Below are positions 1 through 10,930 of a stretch of DNA of 64,000 bases, piece after piece. The stretch is from Toxonevra muliebris (lineage: Eukaryota; Arthropoda; Insecta; Diptera; Pallopteridae). A program made the position numbers and the translations under genes. Where the stretch lies: contig OY829328.1 in assembly GCA_963691655.1 (NCBI GenBank), positions 11,610,704-11,674,703 on the forward strand, given 5' to 3'. Under the pieces are notes generated by a model, which saw only the letters and a program-made list of their open reading frames with translations, had not been told where the DNA came from and searched no databases. Each line of letters opens with the position of its first letter. Positions within the stretch are counted from its first letter, which is position 1.

Positions 1-1537
1 TGCAGCTACCATAATAGCATTGTCAATTGTTGTTGGCAGGACTTTATTTTTCTTTTGTTATGTTTTTCATGGCAATAACAGCAGCGGCAAATGTTTGCTT
101 CTGCAATCGTAATGTTTACTAACAATACCAAACAACAACAACGATAGACTTTATTTTCAAAGGCTGGTACGTATCAAACTTCAACAATGGTCGGATGTGG
201 TGTGGAAAGCTAGCTGTAGTGGTAGAAAGGTAGCGGCAAATATTTGGGCACTTAATAAAGGTTTAAGTTACGCAATTATGATTTTTTAAAGGAGGAATAT
301 TAAATATCTGACTTTAAGTTTATACAAATTTTAAGGAATAATTTTATATTTGTGTTGCTGTTCTAAATTTTAATGCTTGTTTTTATTAACTATAAAAACG
401 ATCATTGAATCATGTTTGACTGGTACAGCTTTAAACTGATGTTTTAATAAGGTGAATATTTGCCCCGTAACTGTTAAAAGGAAATATTTTCAGAAATATA
501 GAGAAATATTCCAGAATTTATTTATTTTTTCAACTCGGCACGAAACTTTCTTTCATATACGAAGAGTAATTCCAACTCTTATCATAAAATCCTTAAAGTT
601 ATAAATATTGAAACCTGATAAGCCATTGCTTGAATTTTTTGTTAAAGGTTTTTTTAAATTAACTTCCTTAATTCCTTCCCTTTCGTTTTATTTCCTACTA
701 GGCGTATACGTAATATGTATGTGTTGATTTGAGTGCGTTTTGGGTTCACATTACCAAAACATTAAAGTGTTTTCCCCAAGTGTTTAATATGCACATAAGT
801 GTGTAACTTATTTACTTTGCCCGTTTAATATTTACATAGCATATTCTTGTGCATTTACATACATTTATTAAATATTAGTACAAGTATGTGTACATTAAAT
901 TGAAATAGACAACTTTAAGATTACTCTTGTGTATATTCTTAATATAACTTGCTATTTATATAATGTTATATTGATATTTTGATTTCATTTAAATATTCAA
1001 TAATGGCAAAATAATGTTATATCACTGAAGAAGATTTTCGCATCTAATTTGATTTACTAATATTACTGTTTAATTGGTATTGCGTGTTGTTAATTAAGCT
1101 CTACTTTTTTCTCAAACTGGCATGGAGGTAGGGATTTGTGAAATAGTTCAAGATATAAACTTTAGCTTGCATTTGAAAATAATTTCTTGTAAGTTGCAAT
1201 AAATTAAAACATTCATGCATAGAAATAAATAAGAGTAAAGGCACGCAAAGAAAATTGGATACAGCTTCCTTAAGAACCTTAAGCTTCTGCTTAAGTCAAA
1301 AGTCCCTATCACAAACGGGTTTCGAGTAAATTAAGGGCAAAAATGTCCGCTCTTATTAACACTTTTGATCTTTTTTTAATATAATTTGATATAATATTTG
1401 TTTGGTGGTAATATAATATTAGTTTGAGTAGGTGATTAACCCATTAAAAGTGATTTTTATTCTTACTATTTTTCTTTTTTTTATGGCCACGAAGAGACAG
1501 GACAGAGTTTTTATTTATCCAGTCATGTTGTGCAAGC
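1..1537. other. AT-rich non-coding spacer
   Basis: I see no coding frame, RNA gene or element end here. The sequence is AT-rich with short homopolymer runs. Confidence 0.6.
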
Positions 1538-2498
1538 TACACGGAAACGGAAATATTTGTGAAAAATAACGTGTGATATTAAAAAAAAAGGCAGAATAAT
1601 CAGGAAAAATTGCCATTTCGCCCTGTAATTTAGAAATTTCATGAAATACTCAATATAAATTTATGGGTAAACTGCAAACATTACAGCTCAAAACTTAATT
1701 ATTACAGTTTCAGAAAGGAAAATATTCAAAGTGACATGGAAAAAATTGAGCTGATAAAAAATACTGAATTATTATTGAAATATTCAATGATCGGCAATTA
1801 AAAATTACGGCGCAAACTGTAAAAATTTATGAAAATATGTCTATTTCATTGCTTTCATTTTTTAAATCAGACGTTTACTTTGTTTTATATATCACATATT
1901 TTTCTATATATTATCATTCAATAAAATAACTTTCAAACTGATTAGTTGGCACCTGGATTTGCTTCTTTCTGTAATGAGACATTTTGGATTATTTATCCGG
2001 GACCTTTTACCGGAAGCTAGTAAAATTTGGGATATTTACACTATATTAAATAAATGTTTTATTATTTTATTAGCAAAAGTCTTTAGCATTGGATGTCCAT
2101 TTCATAATTGTAATGAACAGTTTTCCAAAAACCATTGAAACCGAAACACCATCTGTTTTTGAATTACCCTAGAATCATAAAGATATCTGGTCGAGTTGTT
2201 TGCTTTTGATCAATGCGATTTGAAGCTAAATACATATAGGGAAGAGAACAAAATATGCTATAACTCTTCAATTATTGCTTTTGATATCAAAAGTATGATT
2301 ATGCTTAGTAAAAATTCAATTTCCAATTCGATAATTTACAAAATCACACTGTAAAATTGATTTGAAACTCCAATAATATTAACTGTTTGATCGTAATCAA
2401 TTATTACAGTTTTTCGTTTACTATCCGGGCAAAACAGGGAAAACTGTAATTATTATCAGAAATCCAACGAATTATTACAGAATATTTTTTTCCGTGTA
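1538..2498. mobile_element. possible non-autonomous element with CACGGAAA ends
   Basis: The left edge reads TACACGGAAA and the right edge is its inverse, ending TTTCCGTGTA, so an 8-10 bp inverted repeat bounds about 960 bp of very AT-rich DNA. TA lies just outside CACGG on both sides, which could be a target duplication or part of the repeat. The words TTATTACAG and ACTGTAAT recur inside. No transposase is visible. The inverted repeat is short, so chance is not excluded. Confidence 0.3.
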
Positions 2499-3529
2499 CA
2501 TTTGTATACGAATGGAAAGCACCCACAGTTTTATGCGGGATCTGGAAAGCGAAATGATTGTCATTGCAAACTATGGCATGGTGCTGTATGGAAAATTTTA
2601 GTTTTTAATCAGTTATCCTCGACGACTGCTATATATGCTATAATGCTAAGTCTGAAACCTGAGACTAAAACCTGAGGCTGAAACCTGGATTGTTGTTTGA
2701 ATGGGGAAGATTGGAATCTCGGCTTAAGTTTTTTTAAAATTGTAAATAATATAAGAAAATGTTTTCTTAGTAGGTAGCATATGCTAGCATGGAAACATTT
2801 GCTGTTTCTCGCGGAGTCTTACTTTTTTGCCTTTTAGTTGTTCTTTGCGCAATTTCCAAATGGTATCTCTCTCCGACCGCTTTTCCGCTTTGTGCAATTA
2901 AAAGTAACCCATGATTGTAACCACTAATTACTTTTTTTTTTAAATCTACCCTCCTCTCTCATAAATTGACCTATGAAACGACCAAATTTTAATGTAAAAA
3001 TTTTTGTTTTTGATTATAATTTTCAAATCCAAAATTTTTCATTATTTCTTATAGTTCTTGATGAGAAATTGTTAACGTGTGCACAGATGAATCTATGTAA
3101 TTAAATTAAGTAATATATTATTAAAACACAGTTTTTTTATACACTTAGATGCAAGTACTCCGTAACCAATAGCTGTATTCACGATCTGTAGTGTTTGTAG
3201 TATTTTTGTAAAAAATTTACATTATTTACTATAGCTTCGATGTGAATTTTTGCATATTTTGCTTTCACAATAAAATAATTTTAAATGTAAAAAATAAATC
3301 AACTGTTAGTTTTTTTTTATTTTATTACTGCTATCTATTGAAAAATAGCTACAGTTCAGCCAAATGCGTTATGTCATGTTTATCCTAACCCGATCAAATT
3401 TACAAACGCAGCTATTATAAAGCAATGTATCTTTATTTGGTTTTTTTAAGAGAAAAATGCATTTTAAATTTATTTCATATCTGTTCTATATTATTGTCTA
3501 TTGTAGATTTTACGTAGTTTTAGAGGCTT
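2499..3529. other. AT-rich non-coding spacer
   Basis: No gene is seen. The only structure I find is the small tandem repeat at 2652-2690. Confidence 0.5.
2652..2690. repeat. 13-bp x 3 tandem repeat
   Basis: Three consecutive 13-bp units follow the pattern CTGAAACCTGAGA, with one to three changes per unit. Confidence 0.7.
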
Positions 3530-3900
3530 ATGTAGTTGTACCGCGACCTATAAGTTCTATTGTACGTCCGTCTCCTCTATCTAGTCTGATCTGCCTAGAG
3601 TGCCTCATCCAGTCCAGTCTCCCGCAAGAATTTGCGTATTGCGCCCGGATCTATTGATGCTAGTTCTGTACTGGGCACTTGGTACATAACCAGAAATTTC
3701 ATTCTTTTGAGGATCAGTGCTCCACACTAAGCTAAAATATATTCTGATGATTCATCTTCCTCATTACAAAACCTACATATTGAGTTTTCCTCAACTCCTA
3801 TTTTCTAAAGGTGTTTTCTGAGCCCACAGTGCCCAGTCAGAATACCAGCTAATATACGCAAACTGTTTTTGTTGAAACCAACGCAGAATGCGTTTCTACT
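3530..3900 (-). pseudogene. C-terminal relic of an RNase H-type non-LTR retrotransposon
   Basis: Read on the minus strand, this encodes the cysteine/histidine-rich tail that follows RNase H in I/LOA-type non-LTR polyproteins. A block LRILAGILTGHCGLRKHL is followed by ICRFCNEEDESSEYILA and a GALILKR segment. The same layout recurs at 31.3, 39.2 and 63.1 kb. Stops interrupt it, including one just after GLRKHL and one where a CxC motif is expected. Only the 3' end of the element remains, and I could not define the insertion boundaries or a target duplication. Clade assignment comes from recognising the family pattern. Confidence 0.6.
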
Positions 3901-4140
3901 TATCTGTTCTATAACTAAAATTTGTATCTTCAAAAAAATCAAAAAATCTAATTTGCCTCCATCTAAGTTGATACCACTAAGATCACATTGATCTGCTCTG
4001 ATTGTCTGGCTCTGTCCAGCTGGATTTCATCTGGCTTTGATATATACTAACAGTAATTGTACAGGAAAAACTGACCATTATCGATTCTTTATTGGCCAAT
4101 TTTCAGAATTATTTCCTTAACATTTTCGAAATTCAAAAAA

Positions 4141-4142
4141 TA
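4141..4142. repeat. left TA target duplication of the mariner
   Basis: TA directly precedes the left inverted repeat and is matched by TA at 5398-5399. Tc1/mariner elements insert at TA. Confidence 0.85.
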
Positions 4143-4287
4143 TTGGGAGTATGAATGTATAAACTCGTAATTGTGACTAACTTCATATCTCATTTTTTTG
4201 ACATTGACAGCTATTTTATATCGAAGAGCGCCAAAAATACCATAAGAATTGATCTGTCAAATAATTTTCATAATTTTATAGCTGAAA

Positions 4288-5349
4288 ATGTCGAATTTCG
4301 TGCCAACAAAACAACATTTGCGGGAAGTTTTAATTTGCTTCTTCCATTTAAAGAAAAACGCAACTGAAATACATTGTTTACTCACTGAAGCTTATCCTGA
4401 CTGTGCTATAGACGTTAGAATGTGTCAGGTGTGGTATGCCCGTTTCAAAAGTGGTGATTTTGATGTTGAAGACAGGAAACGTTCAGGTGGCCCGAAAAAG
4501 TTCGAAGATGAAGAATTGAAGGCATTACTCGAAGCTGATTCATGTCAAACGCAACTTGCAGAATCTTTAGGAGTTGATCAATCAACCATTTCTAAACGAT
4601 TAAAAGCATTGGGAATGATTCAAAAGCAAAGAAATTGGTCGCAGTACGAATTGAAGCCGAGAGACGTTGAACGACGATTTTTCACATGTGAACTGCCGAT
4701 TGAACTACCGAAAAGAAAAGGTTTTCTGCATCGTATTGTGACTGGCGATGAAAAGTAGATACGGAACGATAACCCAAAGCGTAAAAAATCATGGGGACCG
4801 CCCGGACATGCATCAACATCAACGGCAAAGCCGAACATCCATGGATCCAAGCTCATGCTGTGTATTTGTTGGGATATGAAAGGTGTCGTGTATCATGAGC
4901 TGTTGAAACCGAATGAAACGATCACTGGCGACCGCTACCGACTACAATTGATGCGTTTGAGCCGAGCATTAAAGGATAAGAGGCCAGAATAGGAGAATAG
5001 ACACAACGAAGTTATTCTTCAGCACGACAATGCTCTGCCGCATGTTGCAAGGCAAGCAAAAACATACTTGGAAACGCTGAAATGGGAAGTGCTACTCCAC
5101 CCGCCGTATTCTCCAGACATTGCTCCTTCTGATTACCACTTGTTCCGATCGATGACACATGGCCTGGCTGAACAGCACTTCCGTTCTTTCGAAGAACTCG
5201 AAGAAAATGGGTCGATTCGTGGATAGCCTCAAAAGATGATGAGTTCTTTCTACGCGGAATCCGTATACTACCAGAAAGATGAGAAAAGGTTGTGGCTAAC
5301 GATGGACAATACTTTAAAGAATAAATTGATAATCACTTTTTCACAATAA
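4288..5349 (+). pseudogene. mariner transposase, broken
   Basis: This would encode the cut-and-paste transposase of a DD34D mariner. From the ATG at 4288, 156 codons stay open and match the N-terminal helix-turn-helix half of mauritiana-subfamily transposases (opening MSNFVPTKQ, then FKSGDFDVEDR, then HRIVTGDEK). The first catalytic Asp is at 4747, in the GDE motif. A TAG stop follows at 4756, where the family normally has Trp. A second TAG lies at 4990. The second catalytic Asp (HDNA, 5026) and the third (PSDYH, 5131) are preserved with 34 residues between them. A frameshift near 5205-5225 puts the C-terminus in another frame. No functional protein is expected. Confidence 0.9.
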
Positions 5350-5370
5350 TTGTCCAAATTATGAAAAAAA

Positions 5371-5397
5371 TACGAGTTTATACATTCATACTCCCAA
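5371..5397. repeat. right terminal inverted repeat of the mariner
   Basis: It is the exact reverse complement of 4143-4169 and is followed by TA at 5398-5399. Confidence 0.92.
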
Positions 5398-5399
5398 TA

Positions 5400-8300
5400 T
5401 ACACAATAAGATCTAGAGATTATTGAAGGTTATCTCCAAACCGTGTCCCCTTAGGTGAGCTAGAATGTATACGTATCTACACCATAGACAAAGAAAATCC
5501 TCTGCCATAAAATGTTACACAGAAACTGGTACTGTTAGGCTTAACTTAATCCGCTGTTATATTCTCCGTTAAAAGCTACTCACATCCGTAATAAAAAATT
5601 TCTGCGCGTACTTTGTAAAAAGTATTTTCGCTAAAATTAATGTCAATGTGTTAGTTCGTGACGTTTAGCATATGCTACATGTGTATGTGTATGTAAGATA
5701 CATGCAACTATGACTGCCACTATAAATGAGTGCAACAACAACAAACAACACAACTGTTTTGTTGAAAACGTTGATAGTATGACAATTTTTGGAAGTTGCA
5801 CGTAAAAAGTTAATGTCATTTGTATGTATAAATGTGTGTATGAATATGTGCTGTATGCATGGATATGTGGACATAAAAATTCACACAGTCATATATGTAT
5901 AGATATACACAAAAAAATATATATATATATGTGTATAATCATATGTATGTATTTGTAAAGCAACGTTCGTGCGTGAGAATAACAATGTACATTATTCGAA
6001 TAAAATACTAAATTAAAAAAAAAAAAAATTCCACAAAGTAAAAATCAAAAAATTGAAGTAAAATTTGTTACATTTGTTATGTGCTCTACATAAATAAAGG
6101 ATGCTCTAAGCCACGCCCTATTCTAGTTGAGTAATGTAGTACGTGCACTAATAATATTTTTATTTATTCTAATCAGCTATAGTTTTAATTGCTAGCTATA
6201 CAAATAAATCACAATGCTTCAGTTTTAAAATAAACCAAATTGAATACCAATTCAAGTTTTTTTTTATTATTTGTGGGCTCCGATCATGATCTCCTGCTCT
6301 TCAATTCATACGATACCCCGCTCTTCTTACACTGGCAGGTTTGAATTCAAAACTTAAGCATCTGAATGTATATAGAGTAGTGGACTAAAATATTTTTGAA
6401 AACATTTGAGCTGGCTGGTTCAGATGTTGGGCGAATTGTATGAAAAGAGTTTCAGCGTGAACTAGTTTTAGTGCAAGGTGCGAAACATCTTAACCGAGAA
6501 TAGCGGTTACTCATATAAATTGGATTAAAAATAATATACTCCCATCCCTGAAGGTAGGGTGACTATAAGTATAAAAGAGAGAAAACAAAAAACTGCAAAA
6601 GTTACATTTAAGTTGATTAAAAACAAAAATCCACTTTAAATGCGATTTTTCCTGGGATATCCATCCCAATGCAGGTATGTGTATAAATGAAATGTATATT
6701 TGCGCGTAAATTCAATAAATATAGCAAAGCTTCTACTTTAATAAAAATTCAATTTACACAGCAACAGCAACAACAAGAAAATCAAATTCAGAACCAGAAA
6801 ACAGACAGACAGGCAGACACAATACACAATTTTGTTTGCATATTTATGCAAATCCATGTAAATCGATTTAATCAAATGAAGCTCATAATGAAAAAAAACA
6901 ACAGCAACAACAAATAGCAACAACATTGCAACAATAGCAAAATACGAGCACAACCAAAATGTGAATATGTATCATCTACATACATGCACGCATAGGTAAT
7001 GTGTACGTGTGTGTGTCTACTCACTTATTATGTCGACTTAAACCAAATCAACTCCAATGATACACACGTCCCATGCACACACAAATAAACAAAAAGAGGA
7101 AGTATTTCAGGAAATGCGATAAAATCATTTGCAGCATTTAAGAGTACACTAGGAGTACGTGCCTGTGTTGAACCACAACAACAATGAACAATTTCTACAC
7201 TAACCTACAAACAAACATATTTGTTTTTACATGAAGAAAGGTCAGCGCCGGCCAGCTAGCTAACGGACGAATAAACGCATAAACTCTTATTGAGTTTTGT
7301 GCACCATTAGACTTTGACCTTATTAGTAGTGGTACTTTGTAATAGTAGTACAGGCAGGTAATATGCAGATTTCAAATAAACATACAGAAGTATATAGAAC
7401 GCACACATACAATATACATATATGTGCATACATGCATACATGCACGCAACATTCGCTCGTTTGGCCGGATGTTTAAAGTGGTCAATAAGTTTCTAGTCAC
7501 TGTGTATTTATACTTATATTTATACATCAGCTGTAACACGTTTGTGGTACGAGTACTTACGAAATACGATAGAAAAAAAGAAATTAAGAGACTAGATTCC
7601 AAATGAAATGAAATTGGTTATCGATGTGCAAATTAAAAAAGTCAAGCAACGATTGAAGAATTTTAGGTTTAGTCTTTGTGAGTGAGTCAATTCTTTTTCG
7701 TTTTCACACATATCGCAATTATTATAGCCAATTCTCAATATAATATGCTGATCGCAGCGCAATCGGTGGAAAACAATCGTCCACATAATTTTGAAATATT
7801 AAAAATGAAATACACACAATTTGATAAATATTTGCGATATAAGATACCTTTTTAGAAATATCAATTAGTTTAAAAGTTGAAGGCGCTACAAATTGTCTGG
7901 GTCCGTTTACTAAATTACTAGCAATTCTTCTTTACAGTTGGATAAAAGATCATAATTTTTTGCTGATGTATTCAGGAAGAAAATAAGCATAGAAAAGAAT
8001 AATAAATCTTAAATGACTAATGTAAATCATATGTAAAAAAATCAATTTAAATAAAATTTATAAATTTTAATCATTTTCTATAGCACCAAATTTATGTTTA
8101 AAAATTCTATATTCTTCATTCAATTATGAACAAGAATATGAAAAAATATTGGCGTGCACTCAGTTAACTAAAATGCCGTTAGAATAAGATGTGTAACCAA
8201 TACTTAGTTGTACAAATATCGGTAATGTTTTGAACTCAAGAAGACAACATATGTTTTTACGGTAATTTTAGGCGTTGATTTGGGATAGTTTTTCAAATTT

Positions 8301-9507
8301 GTAATCTAAAATTACTGAAAATAAAATAATAACATTGAGTCTATTTTGGCAGGCACACGGAAACAAAAACAATCAAACAACAAAAAAAATACATGAGCTT
8401 AAGGTTTAAATATTTTTCTAAATTAATAGTTAAAAAGTTATCTTCGTTTGCAACATTTAAAATTTTTGCTTTTTTGTAATTTGGATAAAAAAAAAACTAA
8501 AAACTAAACTTATAGCTATTTACCCTGATTTGATAACGTACATAATTTTGTTTTTAATGTTTTAATGAATTTAAATCGTTGATTACGAATTTGCAGTTCG
8601 GTATCAGGTAAGATTTTTGAGGTATTTCCATTTGAAAATTATTAAATTGCATTAGGTACCAAAAGGATCTTGAAAGTTCCGAAATTTTGGCTATCATCAT
8701 CATTTTTTTTAAATTTCATAACTCTTTTATGACTCCCTACAAATCCACAATCAATCATTAGCTAATCTTATGATAAAAGTTAATCCATTTCATTACTCAT
8801 GAAGTTTTAAATACACTAGTTTACAGCCAAAATTACTATGCAATTCCTATGTAAAATTGGTCGCTGAGCCCGAAAATTAAATCCATTTTTAATTCTATGG
8901 TGTGGTTTCAGCTGAATTTTTTTTATCGTAGCAAACCAGGGTGCAATGTTCTTGAAATATATAAAAAAAAAACTTAATCTGGGCACATATCAAAGTAAAT
9001 ACATTTCGGAGTGTATTATAAAGTGCATATTTATGTAATTTATGAATGTTATTATAATATAGTTAATATGTATTTTTAGCTATGCATCCTTGTGTTGTTT
9101 CTAAATACTAATAGCTACAATGTTGTAATGATTATTATTATGCTTAACGTGTAAATACCTTTGGCAATACTTTTAGTAAAATGATAAATTCTCTATGTAT
9201 ACGTGCTGTTTCCTTATACAGCTCATGTATCTGAGTATATGGGGATTAATATTTAGGTATATATATGTAAGTATGCAAATACACTTATATGAATAATATT
9301 AGTTTTATAAACCTGCCTACATTCATATATTTGTGTATTTAAATACATACCTACATATTATATGTAAAATTGCATGCATATGTAAAGCTTTATTTTATAT
9401 TTTCATCAGCTGCTTTTATCGTTCATCGTTGCATTTTCATCTCTCACAAAGATTAGAAAAGTATTTAAGAAATAGAAATTTGTTAAAATTCTTAATATCT
9501 ATGTAAT
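5400..9507. other. AT-rich spacer with simple repeats, no gene
   Basis: About 4.1 kb without a supported gene. It holds a short (AT)n run at 5917-5930, CAA/CAG-rich patches around 6760-6780 and 6900-6935, and many TATG/CATA microsatellite-like stretches (for example 7385-7445). All open frames are short and low in complexity. Confidence 0.55.
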
Positions 9508-9511
9508 ATTT
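9508..9511. repeat. left 4-bp target duplication of the LTR element (ATTT)
   Basis: ATTT precedes the 5' LTR and recurs at 17819-17822 right after the 3' LTR. The neighbouring bases are similar (ATTTTAT on both sides), so the exact boundary could shift by one or two bases. Confidence 0.65.
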
Positions 9512-9545
9512 TATCGCGATTTAATTCCGCGGCGCGTCACTCGCG

Positions 9546-9607
9546 AAATTAAAATTATTTAATTTTAATTTTGTTAGGAAGCGCAGCCGCGTGCTGCACT
9601 TCCTAAC
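9546..9607 (+). other. two adjacent LTR hairpins (12-bp palindrome; 9-bp stem)
   Basis: 9546-9557 pairs perfectly with 9560-9571 (12 bp, 2-nt gap). Immediately after, GTTAGGAAG (9573-9581) pairs with CTTCCTAAC (9599-9607). Inside it, GCAG/CTGC extends the stem across a single mismatch to a 7-nt loop. Confidence 0.8.
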
Positions 9608-9917
9608 CTTTTTCGTCTTTTCTTTCTCTATCTTTCTTCTGTCACTCTTCCTCTTCTTTTTGGCCGATATCCACATTCACAATAGTAAAAGAGTACCATT
9701 TAGTACTAGATTATACTACTGGGAGTGGGGATATGGAGACTTCTGTAAGAGAGCGCAGAGGTGTATTTGTTGTAAATTTGCGGAAAAACGGGAAAACTTT
9801 GGTTCTCTCATTTGGTTGATGTTCTAGTGAAAATTCAACGGTATGACTCCGCTATGCACTAATACAGGTGCATTGCCGCCAATTCTCATACAATTGGTTG
9901 GGTCGGGGACTTTGTCC

Positions 9918-9994
9918 AGGGTGTAATCATGTACACCCACACATGTATGGGTATGATGATTTCCCGTTTAGAGACCAGTTTCTTGGAGAAACTG
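9918..9994 (+). other. two 7-bp LTR hairpins
   Basis: GGGTGTA (9918-9924) pairs with TACACCC (9931-9937) across 6 nt. CAGTTTC (9976-9982) pairs with GAAACTG (9988-9994) across 5 nt. Confidence 0.7.
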
Positions 9995-10233
9995 CATTGT
10001 GTCCTGCTGACATAGCGGACGAAAATATAATGTATGCGGCTGAATATAAGTGGTACATATTTTTGCACCGTACTTATAGTCAGTTCTGTGCTAGCTTTCG
10101 AGAGCGACGATCAGGATTTTTCTTAGTGCGAATATTTCACGATTTATTTTAAATTATACGTTTTTTTGAATCTTGTGCGAATTATTAAATTTTCTTTTGT
10201 GTCTTTTTTTCTTTTGGTGAATTAATTTTTGTG

Positions 10234-10319
10234 TACTTTGGTATCACCAAGTCGGGTGAACCAAAGTATTTTAAATTAATATTATTGTGATTGGTACCAC
10301 CAAGTCGTGGTGGACCAAT
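10234..10319 (+). other. twin LTR hairpins sharing loop AAGTCG and a bulged A
   Basis: Hairpin one (10234-10268) has a 9-bp outer stem, a bulged A at 10243, inner stem TCACC/GGTGA and loop AAGTCG. Hairpin two (10290-10319) has a 6-bp outer stem, a bulged A at 10296, inner stem CCACC/GGTGG and loop AAGTCGT. Pairs T-A to C-G (inner stem) and T-A to A-T (outer stem) differ but keep pairing. Such compensated differences between two copies argue that the folded form matters. Confidence 0.8.
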
Positions 10320-10394
10320 AGTGTTAAATTTAATTTAATTTATTAATTTTATTGAATAGTGAGCGCGGAGTTAAAATCAATTTTTATTTTGTTG

Positions 10395-10445
10395 TGTCGC
10401 TAACTTGTAGCGACAGCGGTAAAGTAATTTTAGCCGGGTTACTTT
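10395..10445 (+). other. two LTR hairpins (8-bp and 7-bp stems)
   Basis: TGTCGCTA (10395-10402) pairs with TAGCGACA (10408-10415) across loop ACTTG. AAAGTAA (10421-10427) pairs with TTACTTT (10439-10445) across 11 nt. Confidence 0.75.
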
Positions 10446-10554
10446 GTTCGGGAATTAATTTTCGGGTCGCGATCCTTGTGCGCGAATATAGAAGGGTTCA
10501 TAAACCCATTAACCCAGGGAGTATCATTTTATTTTTATTTTATTTTTTTTTGTG

Positions 10555-10621
10555 GTCACTTTTTGGCAGTTGGTGCTAATTGCCAGTGACTATTTTGTTT
10601 GTGGAGTAGGCTTCTCCTACT
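10555..10621 (+). other. two LTR hairpins
   Basis: GTCACT, a bulged TTTT and GGCA (10555-10568) pair with TGCC and AGTGAC (10581-10590). AGTAGG (10605-10610) pairs with CCTACT (10616-10621) across CTTCT. Confidence 0.7.
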
Positions 10622-10710
10622 ACTAACTTTATTTTCTCTCCTTTCTTTTTAAAATTTGTGGAAGTCCGTTTGTGTGCTCGTGAGCCCAGCAGGTTGTGCG
10701 GGTGAAATTT

Positions 10711-10756
10711 AATTTTACCTTTTGTAAAATTGTGCGGTAGCTCAGTATTGAGCTAC
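10711..10756 (+). other. two adjacent 8-bp LTR hairpins
   Basis: AATTTTAC (10711-10718) pairs with GTAAAATT (10724-10731) across CTTTT. GTAGCTCA (10737-10744) pairs with TGAGCTAC (10749-10756) across GTAT. Both stems are perfect. Confidence 0.78.
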
Positions 10757-10912
10757 AGAAATCGAGCGTTTCCAAAAAATATATTTTTTTTTATTCTTAT
10801 TTTCATTTTATTTTGAACCTGCGACCACTTCTCCACTGAGATAGCTGGCAACGCAGAGGCTCCGTCTTTCTCCTTTGAATTTAATTTAAAAGCGAAAGTG
10901 ACGGTGACAATT

Positions 10913-10930
10913 TGGCGCCCAACGTGGGGC
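10913..10930 (+). promoter_or_regulatory. primer binding site for tRNA-Lys(CUU)
   Basis: TGGCGCCCAACGTGGGGC begins three bases after the LTR end. It is the complement of the 3' end, with CCA, of the dipteran tRNA-Lys(CUU) as I recall that sequence. It primes minus-strand cDNA synthesis. The 18-nt match is what is expected for an active element. Confidence 0.88.

Larger units (their letters stand above)
4143..5397 (+). mobile_element. mariner element (mauritiana-like), full length but inactive
   Basis: A perfect 27-bp terminal inverted repeat (4143-4169 and 5371-5397, beginning TTGGGAGTATGAATG) is flanked by TA on both sides. The 1255-bp length is normal for mariner. The single transposase frame is broken by stops and a frameshift. 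Perfect ends with a broken gene suggest a copy moved in trans by another source, or a copy killed by a few point changes after insertion. Confidence 0.93.
9512..10909 (+). repeat. 5' LTR
   Basis: It starts TATCGCGATTTAATTCCGCG and ends GACGGTGACA. It matches 16421-17818 with no net length difference. Homopolymer runs checked by eye (T9 at about 10543 and at about 10774) have equal length in the two copies, and the short open frames inside translate identically. It is dense in hairpins (listed separately). Short open frames inside it (up to 94 codons, non-ATG starts) show no recognisable domain. Confidence 0.93.

Noticed and set aside
9868..10152. 94-codon open frame inside the LTR, repeated in the other LTR
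   Set aside because: It starts at GTG, has no domain, and is duplicated only because the LTR is. The hairpins lying in it explain the sequence better.
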